Assembly: GCF_034931305.1 (NCBI RefSeq)
Contig: NZ_JAYGHY010000009.1
Location: 1 to 64,000 of the forward strand
Origin: Cyanobium gracile_A
GTDB taxonomy: Bacteria; Cyanobacteriota; Cyanobacteriia; PCC-6307; Cyanobiaceae
Length of the DNA stretch: 64,000 nucleotides
Reading direction: 5' to 3'
Positions 9,083 to 17,136 of this stretch are shown in pieces. Positions within the stretch are counted from its first letter, which is position 1; the number at the start of each line of letters is the position of its first letter. The position numbers and the translations under genes are program-made. The notes beneath the pieces are model-generated. The model was not told where the DNA came from. It did no database searches and saw only the letters and a program-made list of their open reading frames with translations.

Positions 9083-10161
9083 TTGGCCTCCTGCTGCATC
9101 TGCCGCCGGCAGACCACGAGCACGGCGATCAGCACCGCCGTGGCCAGGGCCAGCCAGAGAAAACGCATCTCTGCATTGGCCAGCACCAGGGCGATGGACG
9201 CCAGCCACTGGGTGAAGGCGTAGATGACCACCACGGTGCGCCGGTGGCTGAAGCCGGCCCGCAGCAGGCGATGGTGCAGGTGACGGCGATCGGGATAGAA
9301 GGGCGAGCGGCCGGCCTTGAGGCGACCCATGATCACCGCCGACATGTCGGCCAGGGGCAGGGACAGGATCAGCAGGGGAAGCAACAGGCTGACGCTGGTG
9401 AGTCGCTTGGCGGGACCCACGATGCTGATCGCCGCCAGGGCGAAGCCGAGGAAGTAGGAGCCGCCATCCCCCATGAAGATGCGGGCCGGGTTGAAGTTGT
9501 GGCGCAGAAACCCCAGACAGCTCCCGGCCAGGGCCGCCGCCAGCAGGCCGGCGGCGGGCTGGTTGAGACTGAAGCTCACCGAGAGCAGACCCACGGCAGC
9601 GATGCCGCTGACCCCGGCCGCCAGCCCATCGAGGCCATCGAGCCAGTTGATGGCGTTGGTGATGCCCACCAGCCAGACCACCGTGGCCAGCAGGCTCAGG
9701 CCCTCCGGCAGCGGCAACGAGGAGAGGGAATTCCCCAGGCCGAACGGCAGGTCGATGCTGCCGATGCGTACCCCCTGGTTCCACACCGCCGCGGCCACCA
9801 GCACCTGGCCGAACAGGCGCGGCAGGGGAGGCAGGGCGAACAGGTCATCGGCCAGGCCGATGATGAAGTAGCAGAGCGCCCCGGCCAGGGTGGTCCAGAT
9901 CAACTGGTCCTTGTCGGGAGTCAGCTCGGCGAAGCCGCCGAAGGTCCAGGTGCAGGCCAGCGAAAGGCTGAAACCAGCCACAATCCCCACGCCACCGAGG
10001 CGCACCATGGGCAGGGTGTGCTGCTTGCGGTCATCGGGCGGATCGACTAGCCCCCAGCGCAGAGCGAGCCTTCGGATCACCGGCACGATCAGCGCCGTGA
10101 GCACGGCCGCCGCGGAGGCTGTGAGTAAGGCCGCCGCGTTGGGGCTGTAGGCGAGGGTCAC
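9079..10161 (-). CDS. undecaprenyl-phosphate glycosyl-1-phosphate transferase, WecA/MraY family
   Basis: A polytopic membrane enzyme of 360 aa that moves a sugar-1-phosphate from a UDP-sugar to undecaprenyl phosphate, the first step in making O-antigen or related glycans. Around ten hydrophobic spans are visible. Family motifs: VDPPDDRKQHTLPMVRLGG (~39-57), the catalytic NAINWLDGLDGLAAG (~170-184), NFNPARIFMGDGGSYFLGF and the histidine loop DRRHLHHRLL. The WecA-type histidine pattern favours WecA over MraY. It starts at GTG 10161 and overlaps cinA by four bases. It may supply the lipid-linked sugar used by the WecG/TagA-type enzyme at 26.1-26.9 kb (inference). Confidence 0.9.
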   Translation of the reverse strand: MTLAYSPNAAALLTASAAAVLTALIVPVIRRLALRWGLVDPPDDRKQHTLPMVRLGGVGIVAGFSLSLACTWTFGGFAELTPDKDQLIWTTLAGALCYFIIGLADDLFALPPLPRLFGQVLVAAAVWNQGVRIGSIDLPFGLGNSLSSLPLPEGLSLLATVVWLVGITNAINWLDGLDGLAAGVSGIAAVGLLSVSFSLNQPAAGLLAAALAGSCLGFLRHNFNPARIFMGDGGSYFLGFALAAISIVGPAKRLTSVSLLLPLLILSLPLADMSAVIMGRLKAGRSPFYPDRRHLHHRLLRAGFSHRRTVVVIYAFTQWLASIALVLANAEMRFLWLALATAVLIAVLVVCRRQMQQEAK

Positions 10162-10219
10162 AACGGCGGGCCGGAAAGCAGCGGTCCTGAAGGCGACACG
10201 TTACGGGTGAACGGGGCGC

Positions 10220-11539
10220 TCAGGCGTGCTGGAGCTCACGTTGACGTCCATAGAGGGGAAAGCGCCCGCAGAGGGAGGCCACCCGTTCCCGGCAACGCAG
10301 CTCGACGGCGGCATCGTCCTGGAGCAGCAGGCGATCGGCGATGACATCGGCCACCTCGCGGAAGGCCTCGGCATCGAAACCGCGGGTGGTGAGTGCCGCG
10401 CTGCCCAGACGCAGGCCACTGGTCACGAAGGGAGACTCGGGATCGAAGGGCACGGTGTTCTTGTTGGCGGTGATGTTGACGTCGCTCACCAGGCGGTCGG
10501 CGAGCTTGCCGGTGAGGCCGATGGAACGCAGATCGAGCAGCACCAGGTGGTTGTCGGTGCCGCCGGAGACCACGGCGATCCCCCGCTCCTGGAGGCGCTC
10601 GGCCAGGGCCTGGGCATTGCGAACCACCTGCTGGCTGTAGCTGCGGAAACTCGGCTGCAGCGCTTCCCCGAAGGCCACGGCCTTGGCGGCGATCACGTGC
10701 TCCAGGGGGCCTCCCTGGGAGCCGGGGAAGACGGCCTTGTCGAACTGGCGGCCGAAGTCGGCGTCGTTGCAGAGAATCAGGCCACCCCGGGGCCCCCGCA
10801 GGGTCTTGTGGGTGGTGGTGGTGACCACATGGCAATGGGGCACGGGGCTGGGATGCACCCCGGAGGCCACCAGGCCGGCGATATGAGCCATGTCGGCCAG
10901 CAGGTAGGCGCCCACCTCGTCGGCGATGGCGCGGAAGGCGGCGAAATCGATCGTGCGGGGGTAAGCGGAATAGCCGCAGATGATCAGCTTCGGCCGGTGT
11001 TCCAGGGCCAGCTGGCGGATGGTGTCGAAGTTGAGCTGGTGGGTCTCGGGGTCGACGCCGTAGTGGACGGCCTTGAACCACTTGCCCGAGACGTTCACCG
11101 GGGAGCCGTGGGTGAGGTGGCCGCCGTGGGAGAGATCCATGCCCAGGATCGTGTCGCCGGGCTCCAGCAGGGCCAGAAAGACAGCAAAGTTGGCCTGGGC
11201 GCCGCTGTGGGGCTGGACGTTGACCCAGGCGGCACCGAACAGCTGCTTGGCCCGCTCGATCGCCAGTTCCTCGATGATGTCGACGTGCTCGCAACCGCCG
11301 TAGTAGCGCTTGTGGGGCAGGCCTTCGGCGTACTTGTTGGTGAGCACGGAGCCCTGGGCCTCCATCACGGCCCGGGAGGCGAAGTTCTCGCTGGCTATCA
11401 GCTCCAGGTGGCTCTGCTGGCGCCGCAGCTCCTTCTCGATCAGGGCGGCGATGGCCGGATCACCACTGGCCAGGGAGCTGTCGATGGGAGCCACGCTGGA
11501 GGACGTGGAAGCAGGGCCGTGATCCATTCGGTCCGCCAT
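10220..11539 (-). CDS. glyA: serine hydroxymethyltransferase
   Basis: A PLP enzyme of 439 aa that interconverts serine and glycine with tetrahydrofolate. In cyanobacteria it feeds one-carbon metabolism and the photorespiratory cycle. The PLP lysine is about residue 245 in TTTTHKTLRGPRGG. Other motifs are LIASENFASRAVMEAQGSVL, NKYAEGLPHKRYYGGCE and the DMAHIAGLVASG PLP aspartate. The start is ATG 11539 (MADRMDHGPAS); ATG 11527 is an alternative. It is preceded by the tRNA-Arg gene and its terminator on the same strand, so it most likely has its own promoter. Confidence 0.96.
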   Translation of the reverse strand: MADRMDHGPASTSSSVAPIDSSLASGDPAIAALIEKELRRQQSHLELIASENFASRAVMEAQGSVLTNKYAEGLPHKRYYGGCEHVDIIEELAIERAKQLFGAAWVNVQPHSGAQANFAVFLALLEPGDTILGMDLSHGGHLTHGSPVNVSGKWFKAVHYGVDPETHQLNFDTIRQLALEHRPKLIICGYSAYPRTIDFAAFRAIADEVGAYLLADMAHIAGLVASGVHPSPVPHCHVVTTTTHKTLRGPRGGLILCNDADFGRQFDKAVFPGSQGGPLEHVIAAKAVAFGEALQPSFRSYSQQVVRNAQALAERLQERGIAVVSGGTDNHLVLLDLRSIGLTGKLADRLVSDVNITANKNTVPFDPESPFVTSGLRLGSAALTTRGFDAEAFREVADVIADRLLLQDDAAVELRCRERVASLCGRFPLYGRQRELQHA

Positions 11540-11622
11540 GGAGCTACTCAAGGTGAAACCGATCGTAGGCAAACGGCGCTGGGCTGGCCGGGCCCCGGGC
11601 GCGGGGGCCTCCCCCGACGGCC

Positions 11623-11649
11623 AAAAAAAACCGCCCCCGGGAGGGCGGT
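11623..11649 (-). terminator. intrinsic terminator after tRNA-Arg
   Basis: Read on the minus strand, ACCGCCC pairs with GGGCGGT around a six-base loop. The stem is followed by a run of eight T residues (complement of A 11623-11630). It sits just 3' of the tRNA-Arg gene and upstream of glyA. Confidence 0.8.
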
Positions 11650-11660
11650 GAGAGACAGAA

Positions 11661-11734
11661 CGCGCCTGGAGAGATTCGAACTCCCGACCCTCTGATCCGT
11701 AGTCAGATGCTCTAATCCGCTGAGCTACAAGCGC
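11661..11734 (-). tRNA. tRNA-Arg (anticodon ACG)
   Basis: A full cloverleaf is visible on the minus strand. The acceptor GCGCTTG pairs with CAGGCGC, and the D arm is GCTC...GAGC. The anticodon stem TCTGA/TCAGA encloses the loop CTACGGA, giving ACG. The T arm is GGGAG-TTCGAAT-CTCTC. No 3' CCA is encoded. The A34 is expected to be edited to inosine and read CGN arginine codons. A terminator follows directly. Confidence 0.95.
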
Positions 11735-11833
11735 CTGCCAGGTCATTCTCACCCCACGGGGTGCCTATCCGTCAACAACGCCCTTGCCACCCCCGCCCCG
11801 ATAGGGTCCGCTTCAGAGCCCAGACCTTCCCCC

Positions 11834-12073
11834 ATGCCGATCCGCTGGTACGGCCCCGCCGATCCCGACGATCCCACCTATCGGCACTTCGCGCGGATCG
11901 TGAACCTCACCCTCCATGCCGCCCTGTTCGCCGCCGTGAACAGCGGCCTCTGGTTCGTCCAGGGGATGCGCCACCCCTGGACCCACCTGAACTGGCTCAC
12001 GCTCGGCTGGGCCGGGTTGCTGCTGGTCCATGGCACTGTGGTGGTGCTGCAACGCCCCCAGCCCCAGCCATGA
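11834..12073 (+). CDS. small two-transmembrane protein
   Basis: 79 aa with two hydrophobic stretches (about 24-43, LTLHAALFAAVNSGLWFV, and 53-72, LTLGWAGLLLVHGTVVVL). These are joined by a short loop with RHPWTHLNW. The layout resembles 2TM-domain membrane proteins of cyanobacteria; the function is unknown. The N-terminus is acidic and hydrophilic. Its TGA overlaps the ATG of the next gene as ATGA at 12070-12073, so the two are coupled. Confidence 0.7.
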   Translation: MPIRWYGPADPDDPTYRHFARIVNLTLHAALFAAVNSGLWFVQGMRHPWTHLNWLTLGWAGLLLVHGTVVVLQRPQPQP

Positions 12074-12357
12074 CGCTTGCCGCCGCTGATCTCGAGGAAC
12101 TGAGCCGCTCGATTGCCGATCGGATCTACGTGCAGGTGGCCGGCTGGCATCTCTACCTGGGCGATGCGGGCCTGGCCCAGATCCTGGCGATCGAGTGCGC
12201 CGCGCGGCTCGACCAGGGCGCCGAAGTCTGTGCCCGCCAGGCCCTGGAGGCCGTGCAGGTACCGATCGGCGGCGGCGGCACGCGGCTGCCCCTGGCGAGG
12301 CTCGTGCCCGCCGGCCAGCTGCGGGATCTCGAAGACGTGCTGCAACCCTTTTGCTGA
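12070..12357 (+). CDS. DUF3181 family protein
   Basis: 95 aa, cyanobacteria-specific DUF3181, recognised by IADRIYVQVAGWHLYLGDAG, then AARLDQG and a C-terminal VPIGGGGTRLPLARLVPAGQ. Soluble and mostly helical in appearance; no known function. The start ATG 12070 overlaps the stop of the upstream 2TM gene. A longer reading of the same frame back to 11761 would cross the upstream gene and is not credible. Confidence 0.8.
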   Translation: MTLAAADLEELSRSIADRIYVQVAGWHLYLGDAGLAQILAIECAARLDQGAEVCARQALEAVQVPIGGGGTRLPLARLVPAGQLRDLEDVLQPFC

Positions 12358-12413
12358 CACTCGCTGCCGGAAGCCCCCTGTACCGATAGGGTGACGCCCC
12401 ACGCAGGCGGGTC

Positions 12414-12671
12414 GTGCTGGTCATCGAAGTCACCAATGCCCGCGACGTGGTGCGCCAGCGCATCGGCAGGCTCGGGGGTCGTCTGATCGGCAAGGTGGTC
12501 GATGCGGAGGCCCAGGTGGAGAAGGCCTTGATCCAGGAACTGGAGACCGCCTTCCGCGATTTCGGCATCGAAGCCCGGATCTTCTCAATCGACGGCCCCC
12601 AGATGATCGGCCGCTCCCACCTGGAGATTCCCGTGCAGGTCCGCGAGGAGCGCCAGGTGAGGCTCTCCTAG
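12414..12671 (+). CDS. conserved hypothetical protein, 85 aa
   Basis: Starts at GTG 12414 (MLVIEVTNARDVVRQRIGRL) and reads GKVVDAEAQVEKALIQELET in the middle. It is a small, charged, helix-then-strand protein with no signal peptide or membrane span. It looks like a conserved cyanobacterial protein but I cannot name the family. The coding pattern is good, and the stop codon shares CTAG (12668-12671) with the convergent murJ gene. A role linked to its neighbours is not evident. Confidence 0.65.
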   Translation: MLVIEVTNARDVVRQRIGRLGGRLIGKVVDAEAQVEKALIQELETAFRDFGIEARIFSIDGPQMIGRSHLEIPVQVREERQVRLS

Positions 12672-14272
12672 GCCCGTCGGCGCACCATCTGCAGCAGCTG
12701 GCGGGCCTCCGGCACACCGGCCAGGCTCGTCAGCAGTCCGTAGAGGCCCACGGCCAGGCCGCTGCAGATGATGTTCTGCAGCAGCAGACCCCCCAGACCC
12801 GGGGGCCAGGCCACCGCCAGCGAGAGCCACCAGCAGGCCGCCCCGCCGGCGATGGCCGCCAGCAGCAGCTTGCCGCTGTCGGCGGCCCAGAGCCGCAGGG
12901 GCAGACCCCCCAGCCGGCGACTCAGGGCCAGCAGCAGGCCGGCGCAGGTGATCAGGTTCACCGCCACAGTGGCCAGCACCAGGCCGGCGGCGCCGGCGTT
13001 GAGCATGGGCAGCTGGAGGCCCCAGGCCGGGGTGGGGCCACCGGTGAAGGCCCAGCAGAACACCGCGTTAAGGCCGATGCCGCCCAACGACCAGCGGAAG
13101 GGGGTGTTGCCGTCGCCGAGGGCATAGAAGACGCGTACCAGCACGTCCCGGCCCAGGTAGGCCGGCATGCCGATCCCGTAGGCCATCAGCAGCTGGCCCA
13201 CCAGGGCGGCGGCGCTGCGGTCGAAGGCGCCGCGTTGGTAGATCAGGGCCACGATCGGCACCGCCAGGGCCACCATCAGCGCCCCCAGCGGCAGCATCGT
13301 GGCGTTGGAGAGCATCAGGCCCTGGCGAATGCGGCCGATCAGCTCAGGCCGGTCCTCCGGTGCCGTGAGCCGGGCGTACACCGGCAGCAGCGGCACCAGC
13401 AGCACATTGGAGAGCAGACCCAGGGGCGTCTGCACCAGCAGGTTGGCGTACCCCAGACCCGCCGCCGCCGCCGGCATGCCCGAGGCGAAGAACAACGACA
13501 CGAACACGTTGATCTGCAGCATGCCGGAGGAAAGGGTGGCCGGACCCATCACCTGCAGCACCTCCCGCACGCCGGGATCGCGCCAGTCCCAGACCAGCTG
13601 CAGCCTGTTGAGGCCTTCCTTGGCCAGGGCCGGCAGCTGGATCAGCCACTGCAGGATCGCTCCCACCGTGGTGCTGGCGGCCAGCACCACCCCGCCGATC
13701 AGCGCCGTGGCGGGCAGGGTGATGCTGCTGCCCAACTGCCACCAGAGCAGGCCGATGCCGCCGATGACGGCGACGCTGGACAGCAGCGGGCTCACCGATG
13801 GCAGCCAGAACACGTCCGCGGCGTTGAGGGCGCCGAAACCGAGGCCGATCAGGCCGGCGAACAGGGCCATCGGCGCCATCCAGCGCAGCTGGAGCACCGC
13901 CAGGGCGTGGCGCTCCGGGTCGAGGCCTGGCCCCACCAGATCAATGAGTGGATCGGCGGCCACCAACAGCAGCAGGGTGACCACGATCAGGCCCGCGCCC
14001 ACCAGGGTGTTGATGCTGGCCAGCACATGGGCACCCTCGTGGCGCGGCCGCCGGGCCAGCACGCTCACCATGGCGCTGTGGAAGGGCCCGTTGATGCCAC
14101 CGAGCAGGATCAGCAGGAAGCCCGGCAGCACGTAGGCGTAGTTGTAGGCGTCATAGGCCGCCCCCACGCCGAAGGCGGCGGCGATCACCTGCTGGCGCAC
14201 CAGGCCAGCCACTTTGCTGAGGGCCGTCGCCACCCCCACGATCAGGGCAATCCGGCGCAGGGATCGGGCCAT
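12668..14272 (-). CDS. murJ: lipid II flippase MurJ
   Basis: A 534-aa MOP-superfamily transporter with about 14 hydrophobic spans that flips lipid II across the inner membrane for peptidoglycan synthesis. The N-terminus MARSLRRIALIVGVATALSK VAGLVRQQVIA is the typical MurJ opening. GGINGPFHSAMVSVLARRP and NVLLVPLLPVYARLT follow, then RRGAFDRSAAALVGQ-type and PAYLGRDVLVRVFYALGDGNTPFRWS motifs. The start is ATG 14272; the reading frame continues upstream through non-conserved sequence, so longer starts are unlikely. It is divergent from sfsA. Confidence 0.94.
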   Translation of the reverse strand: MARSLRRIALIVGVATALSKVAGLVRQQVIAAAFGVGAAYDAYNYAYVLPGFLLILLGGINGPFHSAMVSVLARRPRHEGAHVLASINTLVGAGLIVVTLLLLVAADPLIDLVGPGLDPERHALAVLQLRWMAPMALFAGLIGLGFGALNAADVFWLPSVSPLLSSVAVIGGIGLLWWQLGSSITLPATALIGGVVLAASTTVGAILQWLIQLPALAKEGLNRLQLVWDWRDPGVREVLQVMGPATLSSGMLQINVFVSLFFASGMPAAAAGLGYANLLVQTPLGLLSNVLLVPLLPVYARLTAPEDRPELIGRIRQGLMLSNATMLPLGALMVALAVPIVALIYQRGAFDRSAAALVGQLLMAYGIGMPAYLGRDVLVRVFYALGDGNTPFRWSLGGIGLNAVFCWAFTGGPTPAWGLQLPMLNAGAAGLVLATVAVNLITCAGLLLALSRRLGGLPLRLWAADSGKLLLAAIAGGAACWWLSLAVAWPPGLGGLLLQNIICSGLAVGLYGLLTSLAGVPEARQLLQMVRRRA

Positions 14273-14338
14273 GGCGGCTGGGCTCTGCCCATCGGGACGC
14301 ACGGCAGTATGGCCCTCCTCCCTCGGGCACCCGACCCC

Positions 14339-15097
14339 ATGGCCCCAGCCACCGTTGCCGTGCCCGTGCTGCCAACCGGTCCGCTGGTGGAAGGGGTGCT
14401 GCTGAAGCGCTACAAGCGCTTCCTTGCCGATGTGGCCTTGGACGATGGCCAGACGGTGACGGCCCACTGCCCCAACACGGGGCCGATGACCGGGGTGCTG
14501 CTGCCGGGCGGGCGGGTGCGCCTGCGCCACAACCCCTCACCCAGCCGCAAGCTGGCCTGGACCTGGGAGCAGGCTGAGGTGCCGGCCCACGGTGGAGGCA
14601 CCGTGTGGGTGGGCGTCAACACGGCCCTGCCCAACCGGCTGCTGCGGGCCACGATCGAGGCGGGGAACCTGGAAGCCTGGCTGGGCCCCATCGGCAGCGT
14701 GCGGGCCGAGGTGCCCTACGGCGAGGGGCGCCGCAGCCGGATCGACCTGCTGCTGACGCCGGCAGCCGGGGCCGTCGATCCACGGCCGATCTATGTGGAG
14801 GTGAAGAACACCACCTGGAGCGACGGCGATCTGGCCCTGTTTCCCGACACGGTCACCGAACGGGGCCAGAAGCATCTGGTGGAGCTCACGGCCTTGGTGC
14901 CAGGGGCCCGGGCGGTGCTGGTGCCGTGCCTGAGCCGCGGCGACGTGAGCCGCTTCGCGCCGGGGGACAGTGCCGACCCCCGCTACGGGGAGCTGTTCCG
15001 CACGGCTGTGGCGGCCGGGGTGGAGGTGCTGCCCTGCCGCTACAGCTTCACGGACACCGCCGTGGCCTTCCTCGGCCTTGCCGCTCAGGCGTGGTGA
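14339..15097 (+). CDS. sfsA: SfsA family protein (sugar fermentation stimulation)
   Basis: 252 aa. SfsA proteins combine an OB-like N-terminal domain with a nuclease-like PD-(D/E)XK-type C-terminal domain; DNA binding has been reported for the E. coli protein. Visible motifs: LVEGVLLKRYKRFLADV, HCPNTGPMTGVLLPG, and the active-site-like SRIDLLLT...YVEVKNTTW (~137-165) and FPDTVTERGQKHLVEL. ATG 14339 places the conserved start at the usual distance; ATG 14309 is a possible alternative. Its 3' end overlaps the convergent DUF4278 gene by 13 bp. Confidence 0.92.
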   Translation: MAPATVAVPVLPTGPLVEGVLLKRYKRFLADVALDDGQTVTAHCPNTGPMTGVLLPGGRVRLRHNPSPSRKLAWTWEQAEVPAHGGGTVWVGVNTALPNRLLRATIEAGNLEAWLGPIGSVRAEVPYGEGRRSRIDLLLTPAAGAVDPRPIYVEVKNTTWSDGDLALFPDTVTERGQKHLVELTALVPGARAVLVPCLSRGDVSRFAPGDSADPRYGELFRTAVAAGVEVLPCRYSFTDTAVAFLGLAAQAW

Positions 15098-15279
15098 GGG
15101 TGGTAGTGGCTGCCGCGGTAGACGAGGTCGAGCCCTTCATCGGTGAGGGAAGGCTGATGCAGCAGCGGCAAGACGTAATGGTGGCCGCGGTAGACGTGCT
15201 CGATCGGGGCCGCTGAGGGGCGCTCGTCGTGGGAGTGGTCGTAGGGGAGGCCGCGGTAGCAGAGGGCGGAATGGGCCAT
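15085..15279 (-). CDS. DUF4278 small protein
   Basis: 64 aa with three copies of the YRGxxY motif: CYRGLPY (~7-13), VYRGHHY (~29-35) and VYRGSHY (~53-59). This tyrosine-arginine-glycine repeat defines DUF4278, a cyanobacterial family of unknown function. It is rich in His, Tyr and Pro and has no signal peptide. The start ATG 15279 was chosen because the sequence further upstream in frame is not conserved-looking. It converges with and slightly overlaps sfsA. Confidence 0.7.
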   Translation of the reverse strand: MAHSALCYRGLPYDHSHDERPSAAPIEHVYRGHHYVLPLLHQPSLTDEGLDLVYRGSHYHPHHA

Positions 15280-15389
15280 GGGGGACAGGAGCGGAGACGG
15301 AACGGCTGGAGCTGGGGCCTGCTCTGGTCGCGCCGGAGTGCGCCAAGGAGGGCATGGACCTGCCTGATGCATTTCTAGCGCCTTTGCAT

Positions 15390-15404
15390 TGTTCAGAATG
15401 AACA
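15390..15404. promoter_or_regulatory. TGTTCA-N3-TGAACA palindrome upstream of amt
   Basis: A perfect 6+6 inverted repeat around GAA, shaped like a dimeric-regulator operator. It also fits TGT-N9-ACA, which is close to, but not the same as, the NtcA consensus GTA-N8-TAC. An operator for nitrogen control of amt is inference. Confidence 0.4.
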
Positions 15405-15630
15405 TTTACGCAAACTCTTTGCAACCTGTAGGAAAACGGCCCGAAGGAGCCCTGCGGCGGGGGGACCTGCTTGGGCTTCTTTTGGTAGCGAATCAGACAT
15501 TGCGATGGGGGCACGTCATGGATAGTCGGAACTTGTTGATGCCAGCAATGGCGTCAGAAGTCGGACGTTCTCTTCACCACGTTCCCATGATCGCTTCAAG
15601 TCACCAGCCCAAGATTCGACCGCCGAGAAG

Positions 15631-15656
15631 CCTCAAGGAGGCCAGTCTCCTTGAGG
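15631..15656 (+). promoter_or_regulatory. perfect 10-bp hairpin masking a Shine-Dalgarno-like sequence before amt
   Basis: CCTCAAGGAG 15631-15640 pairs perfectly with CTCCTTGAGG 15647-15656 around the loop GCCAGT. The left arm contains AAGGAG and the stem ends 14 bases before ATG 15671. If 15671 is the start, the hairpin could control access of ribosomes. If translation starts further upstream, it is inside coding sequence. Confidence 0.5.
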
Positions 15657-15670
15657 CCCCATCACTGTTA

Positions 15671-17032
15671 ATGCGAAAGATTCGCGGTCTTTCCTCGCGG
15701 GAGGGTCTCACCTGGCTCGCCTGCGTGCCTCTGGCGCTGTTCGGCCTGGGCGTGTTCAACCTCTCGGCCCATGCCGCCGACCTGCCCGAGCTCACCCCAG
15801 CCTTCCTGGCCAACAACCTCTGGTTGTCGATCGCGGCCTTCCTGGTGATCTTCATGAACGCCGGCTTCGCGATGGTGGAGGCCGGCCTCTGTCGCCAGAA
15901 GAATGCCGTCAACATTCTGGCCAAGAACCTGATCGTCTTCGCCCTGGCGGTGTCGGCCTACTGGCTCATCGGCTATTCGCTGATGTACGGCGATTCAATC
16001 GCCGGTGGTTGGCTCCACTTCAAGGGACTGTTCTTCGATCCCACCGTCACCCCTGAGATGGTGAAGGAAGGCAGCCTGGTCCCGAGCGTCGACTTCCTCT
16101 TCCAGGCCGCCTTCGCAGGCACCGCCGCCACGATCGTTTCCGGTCTTGTCGCCGAGCGGATCAAGTTCAAGGAGTTTGTGATCTTCTCCCTGATCCTGGT
16201 GGGCATCATCTACCCGATTGCCGGCAGCTGGAAGTGGAACGCCAACGGCTGGCTCAACCAGCTCGGTTTCATCGACTTCGCCGGATCCACCCTGGTCCAC
16301 TCCGTCGGTGCCTGGGCGGGTGTGGTCGGCGCCATGATCCTCGGCCCCCGCATCGGCAAGTACGTCGATTCCAAGCCCCAGGCCATCCCCGGCCACAGCC
16401 TGGCCCTGGCCACCCTCGGCTGCCTGATCCTGTGGCTGGGCTGGTACGGATTCAACCCCGGTTCCCAGCTGGCGATGGATGAGATGGTTCCCTACATCGC
16501 CGTCACCACCACCCTTGGCGCCGCCGGCGGCGGCATCGCCGGCACCCTGATCTCCCAGATCCACTCCGGCAAGCCCGACCTCACGATGGCCATCAACGGC
16601 ATCCTGGCCGGCCTGGTGGGCGTCACCGCCGGTTGCGACGGCTTCCCGATGTGGGGTGCCTGGGTCGTGGGCTTCATCGGCGGCGGTCTCGTCGTTTACG
16701 CCGTCAGCTTCATCGACTCCATCGGCATCGACGATCCCGTCGGCGCCTTCTCCGTCCACGGCATCGGCGGCATCTGGGGAACCCTGGCGGTCGGCCTGTT
16801 CAACAAGGACGCCGGCCTCTTGTTCGGCAAGGGCTTCAACCAGCTCGGCCTGCAGTTCCTCGGCGTCTTCGCCTACGCGGTGTTCACCATCGTCACGGCC
16901 TGGATCCTCTGGAGCATCCTCGGTGCCCTCAGCGGCGGCATCCGGGTGCACGAGAAGGAGGAGATGGTCGGTCTCGACATCAGCGAGCACGGCATGGAGG
17001 CCTATCCCGACTTCGTGGCCTCCTCCAACTGA
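15671..17032 (+). CDS. amt1: ammonium transporter, Amt family
   Basis: Imports ammonium/ammonia through the inner membrane. The 453-aa form starting at ATG 15671 (MRKIRGLSSREGLTWLACVP) has a cleavable-looking signal ending LSAHA before ADLPELTP, as in other cyanobacterial Amt1 proteins. Eleven hydrophobic spans follow. Hallmarks: NAGFAMVEAGLCRQKN, FAGSTLVHSVGAWAGVVGA with the first pore histidine, LGWYGFNPGS, and the second pore histidine in DPVGAFSVHGIGGIWGT. The frame is open upstream to 15389, so a longer N-terminus cannot be excluded. An intrinsic terminator lies 26 bp after the stop. Nitrogen regulation is likely but not proven by a canonical NtcA box. Confidence 0.95.
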   Translation: MRKIRGLSSREGLTWLACVPLALFGLGVFNLSAHAADLPELTPAFLANNLWLSIAAFLVIFMNAGFAMVEAGLCRQKNAVNILAKNLIVFALAVSAYWLIGYSLMYGDSIAGGWLHFKGLFFDPTVTPEMVKEGSLVPSVDFLFQAAFAGTAATIVSGLVAERIKFKEFVIFSLILVGIIYPIAGSWKWNANGWLNQLGFIDFAGSTLVHSVGAWAGVVGAMILGPRIGKYVDSKPQAIPGHSLALATLGCLILWLGWYGFNPGSQLAMDEMVPYIAVTTTLGAAGGGIAGTLISQIHSGKPDLTMAINGILAGLVGVTAGCDGFPMWGAWVVGFIGGGLVVYAVSFIDSIGIDDPVGAFSVHGIGGIWGTLAVGLFNKDAGLLFGKGFNQLGLQFLGVFAYAVFTIVTAWILWSILGALSGGIRVHEKEEMVGLDISEHGMEAYPDFVASSN

Positions 17033-17058
17033 CCCTGGCACCCTGTGCCCTCAACCAG

Positions 17059-17085
17059 ACCGCGGTTTCGGCCGCGGTTTTTTTT
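17059..17085 (+). terminator. intrinsic terminator after amt
   Basis: ACCGCGG 17059-17065 pairs with CCGCGGT 17072-17078 around TTTCGG, followed by eight T residues (17078-17085). This is a textbook Rho-independent terminator separating amt from ispH. Confidence 0.88.
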
Positions 17086-17136
17086 CGCCCGACCCCCCGC
17101 CGACCCCCATAGAGTCGGCACAACCGGACCTAGCCA

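Larger units (their letters stand above)
15280..15670. other. 391-bp region between the DUF4278 gene and amt
   Basis: This is the shared 5' region of the DUF4278 gene (minus) and the ammonium transporter (plus). The amt frame is open back to 15389, but the residues before 15671 lack a signal-peptide pattern. I therefore read most of this as leader. It holds the palindrome at 15390-15404 and the hairpin at 15631-15656, listed separately. Confidence 0.5.

Noticed and set aside
15405..15520. Glutamine (glnA-type) riboswitch upstream of amt
   Set aside because: The conserved core sequence of that motif is not found; only the hairpin nearer the start codon is supported.
15389..15670. Extended N-terminus of the ammonium transporter
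   Set aside because: The frame is open, but the residues before 15671 are not family-like and the signal peptide fits a start at 15671; cannot be fully excluded.
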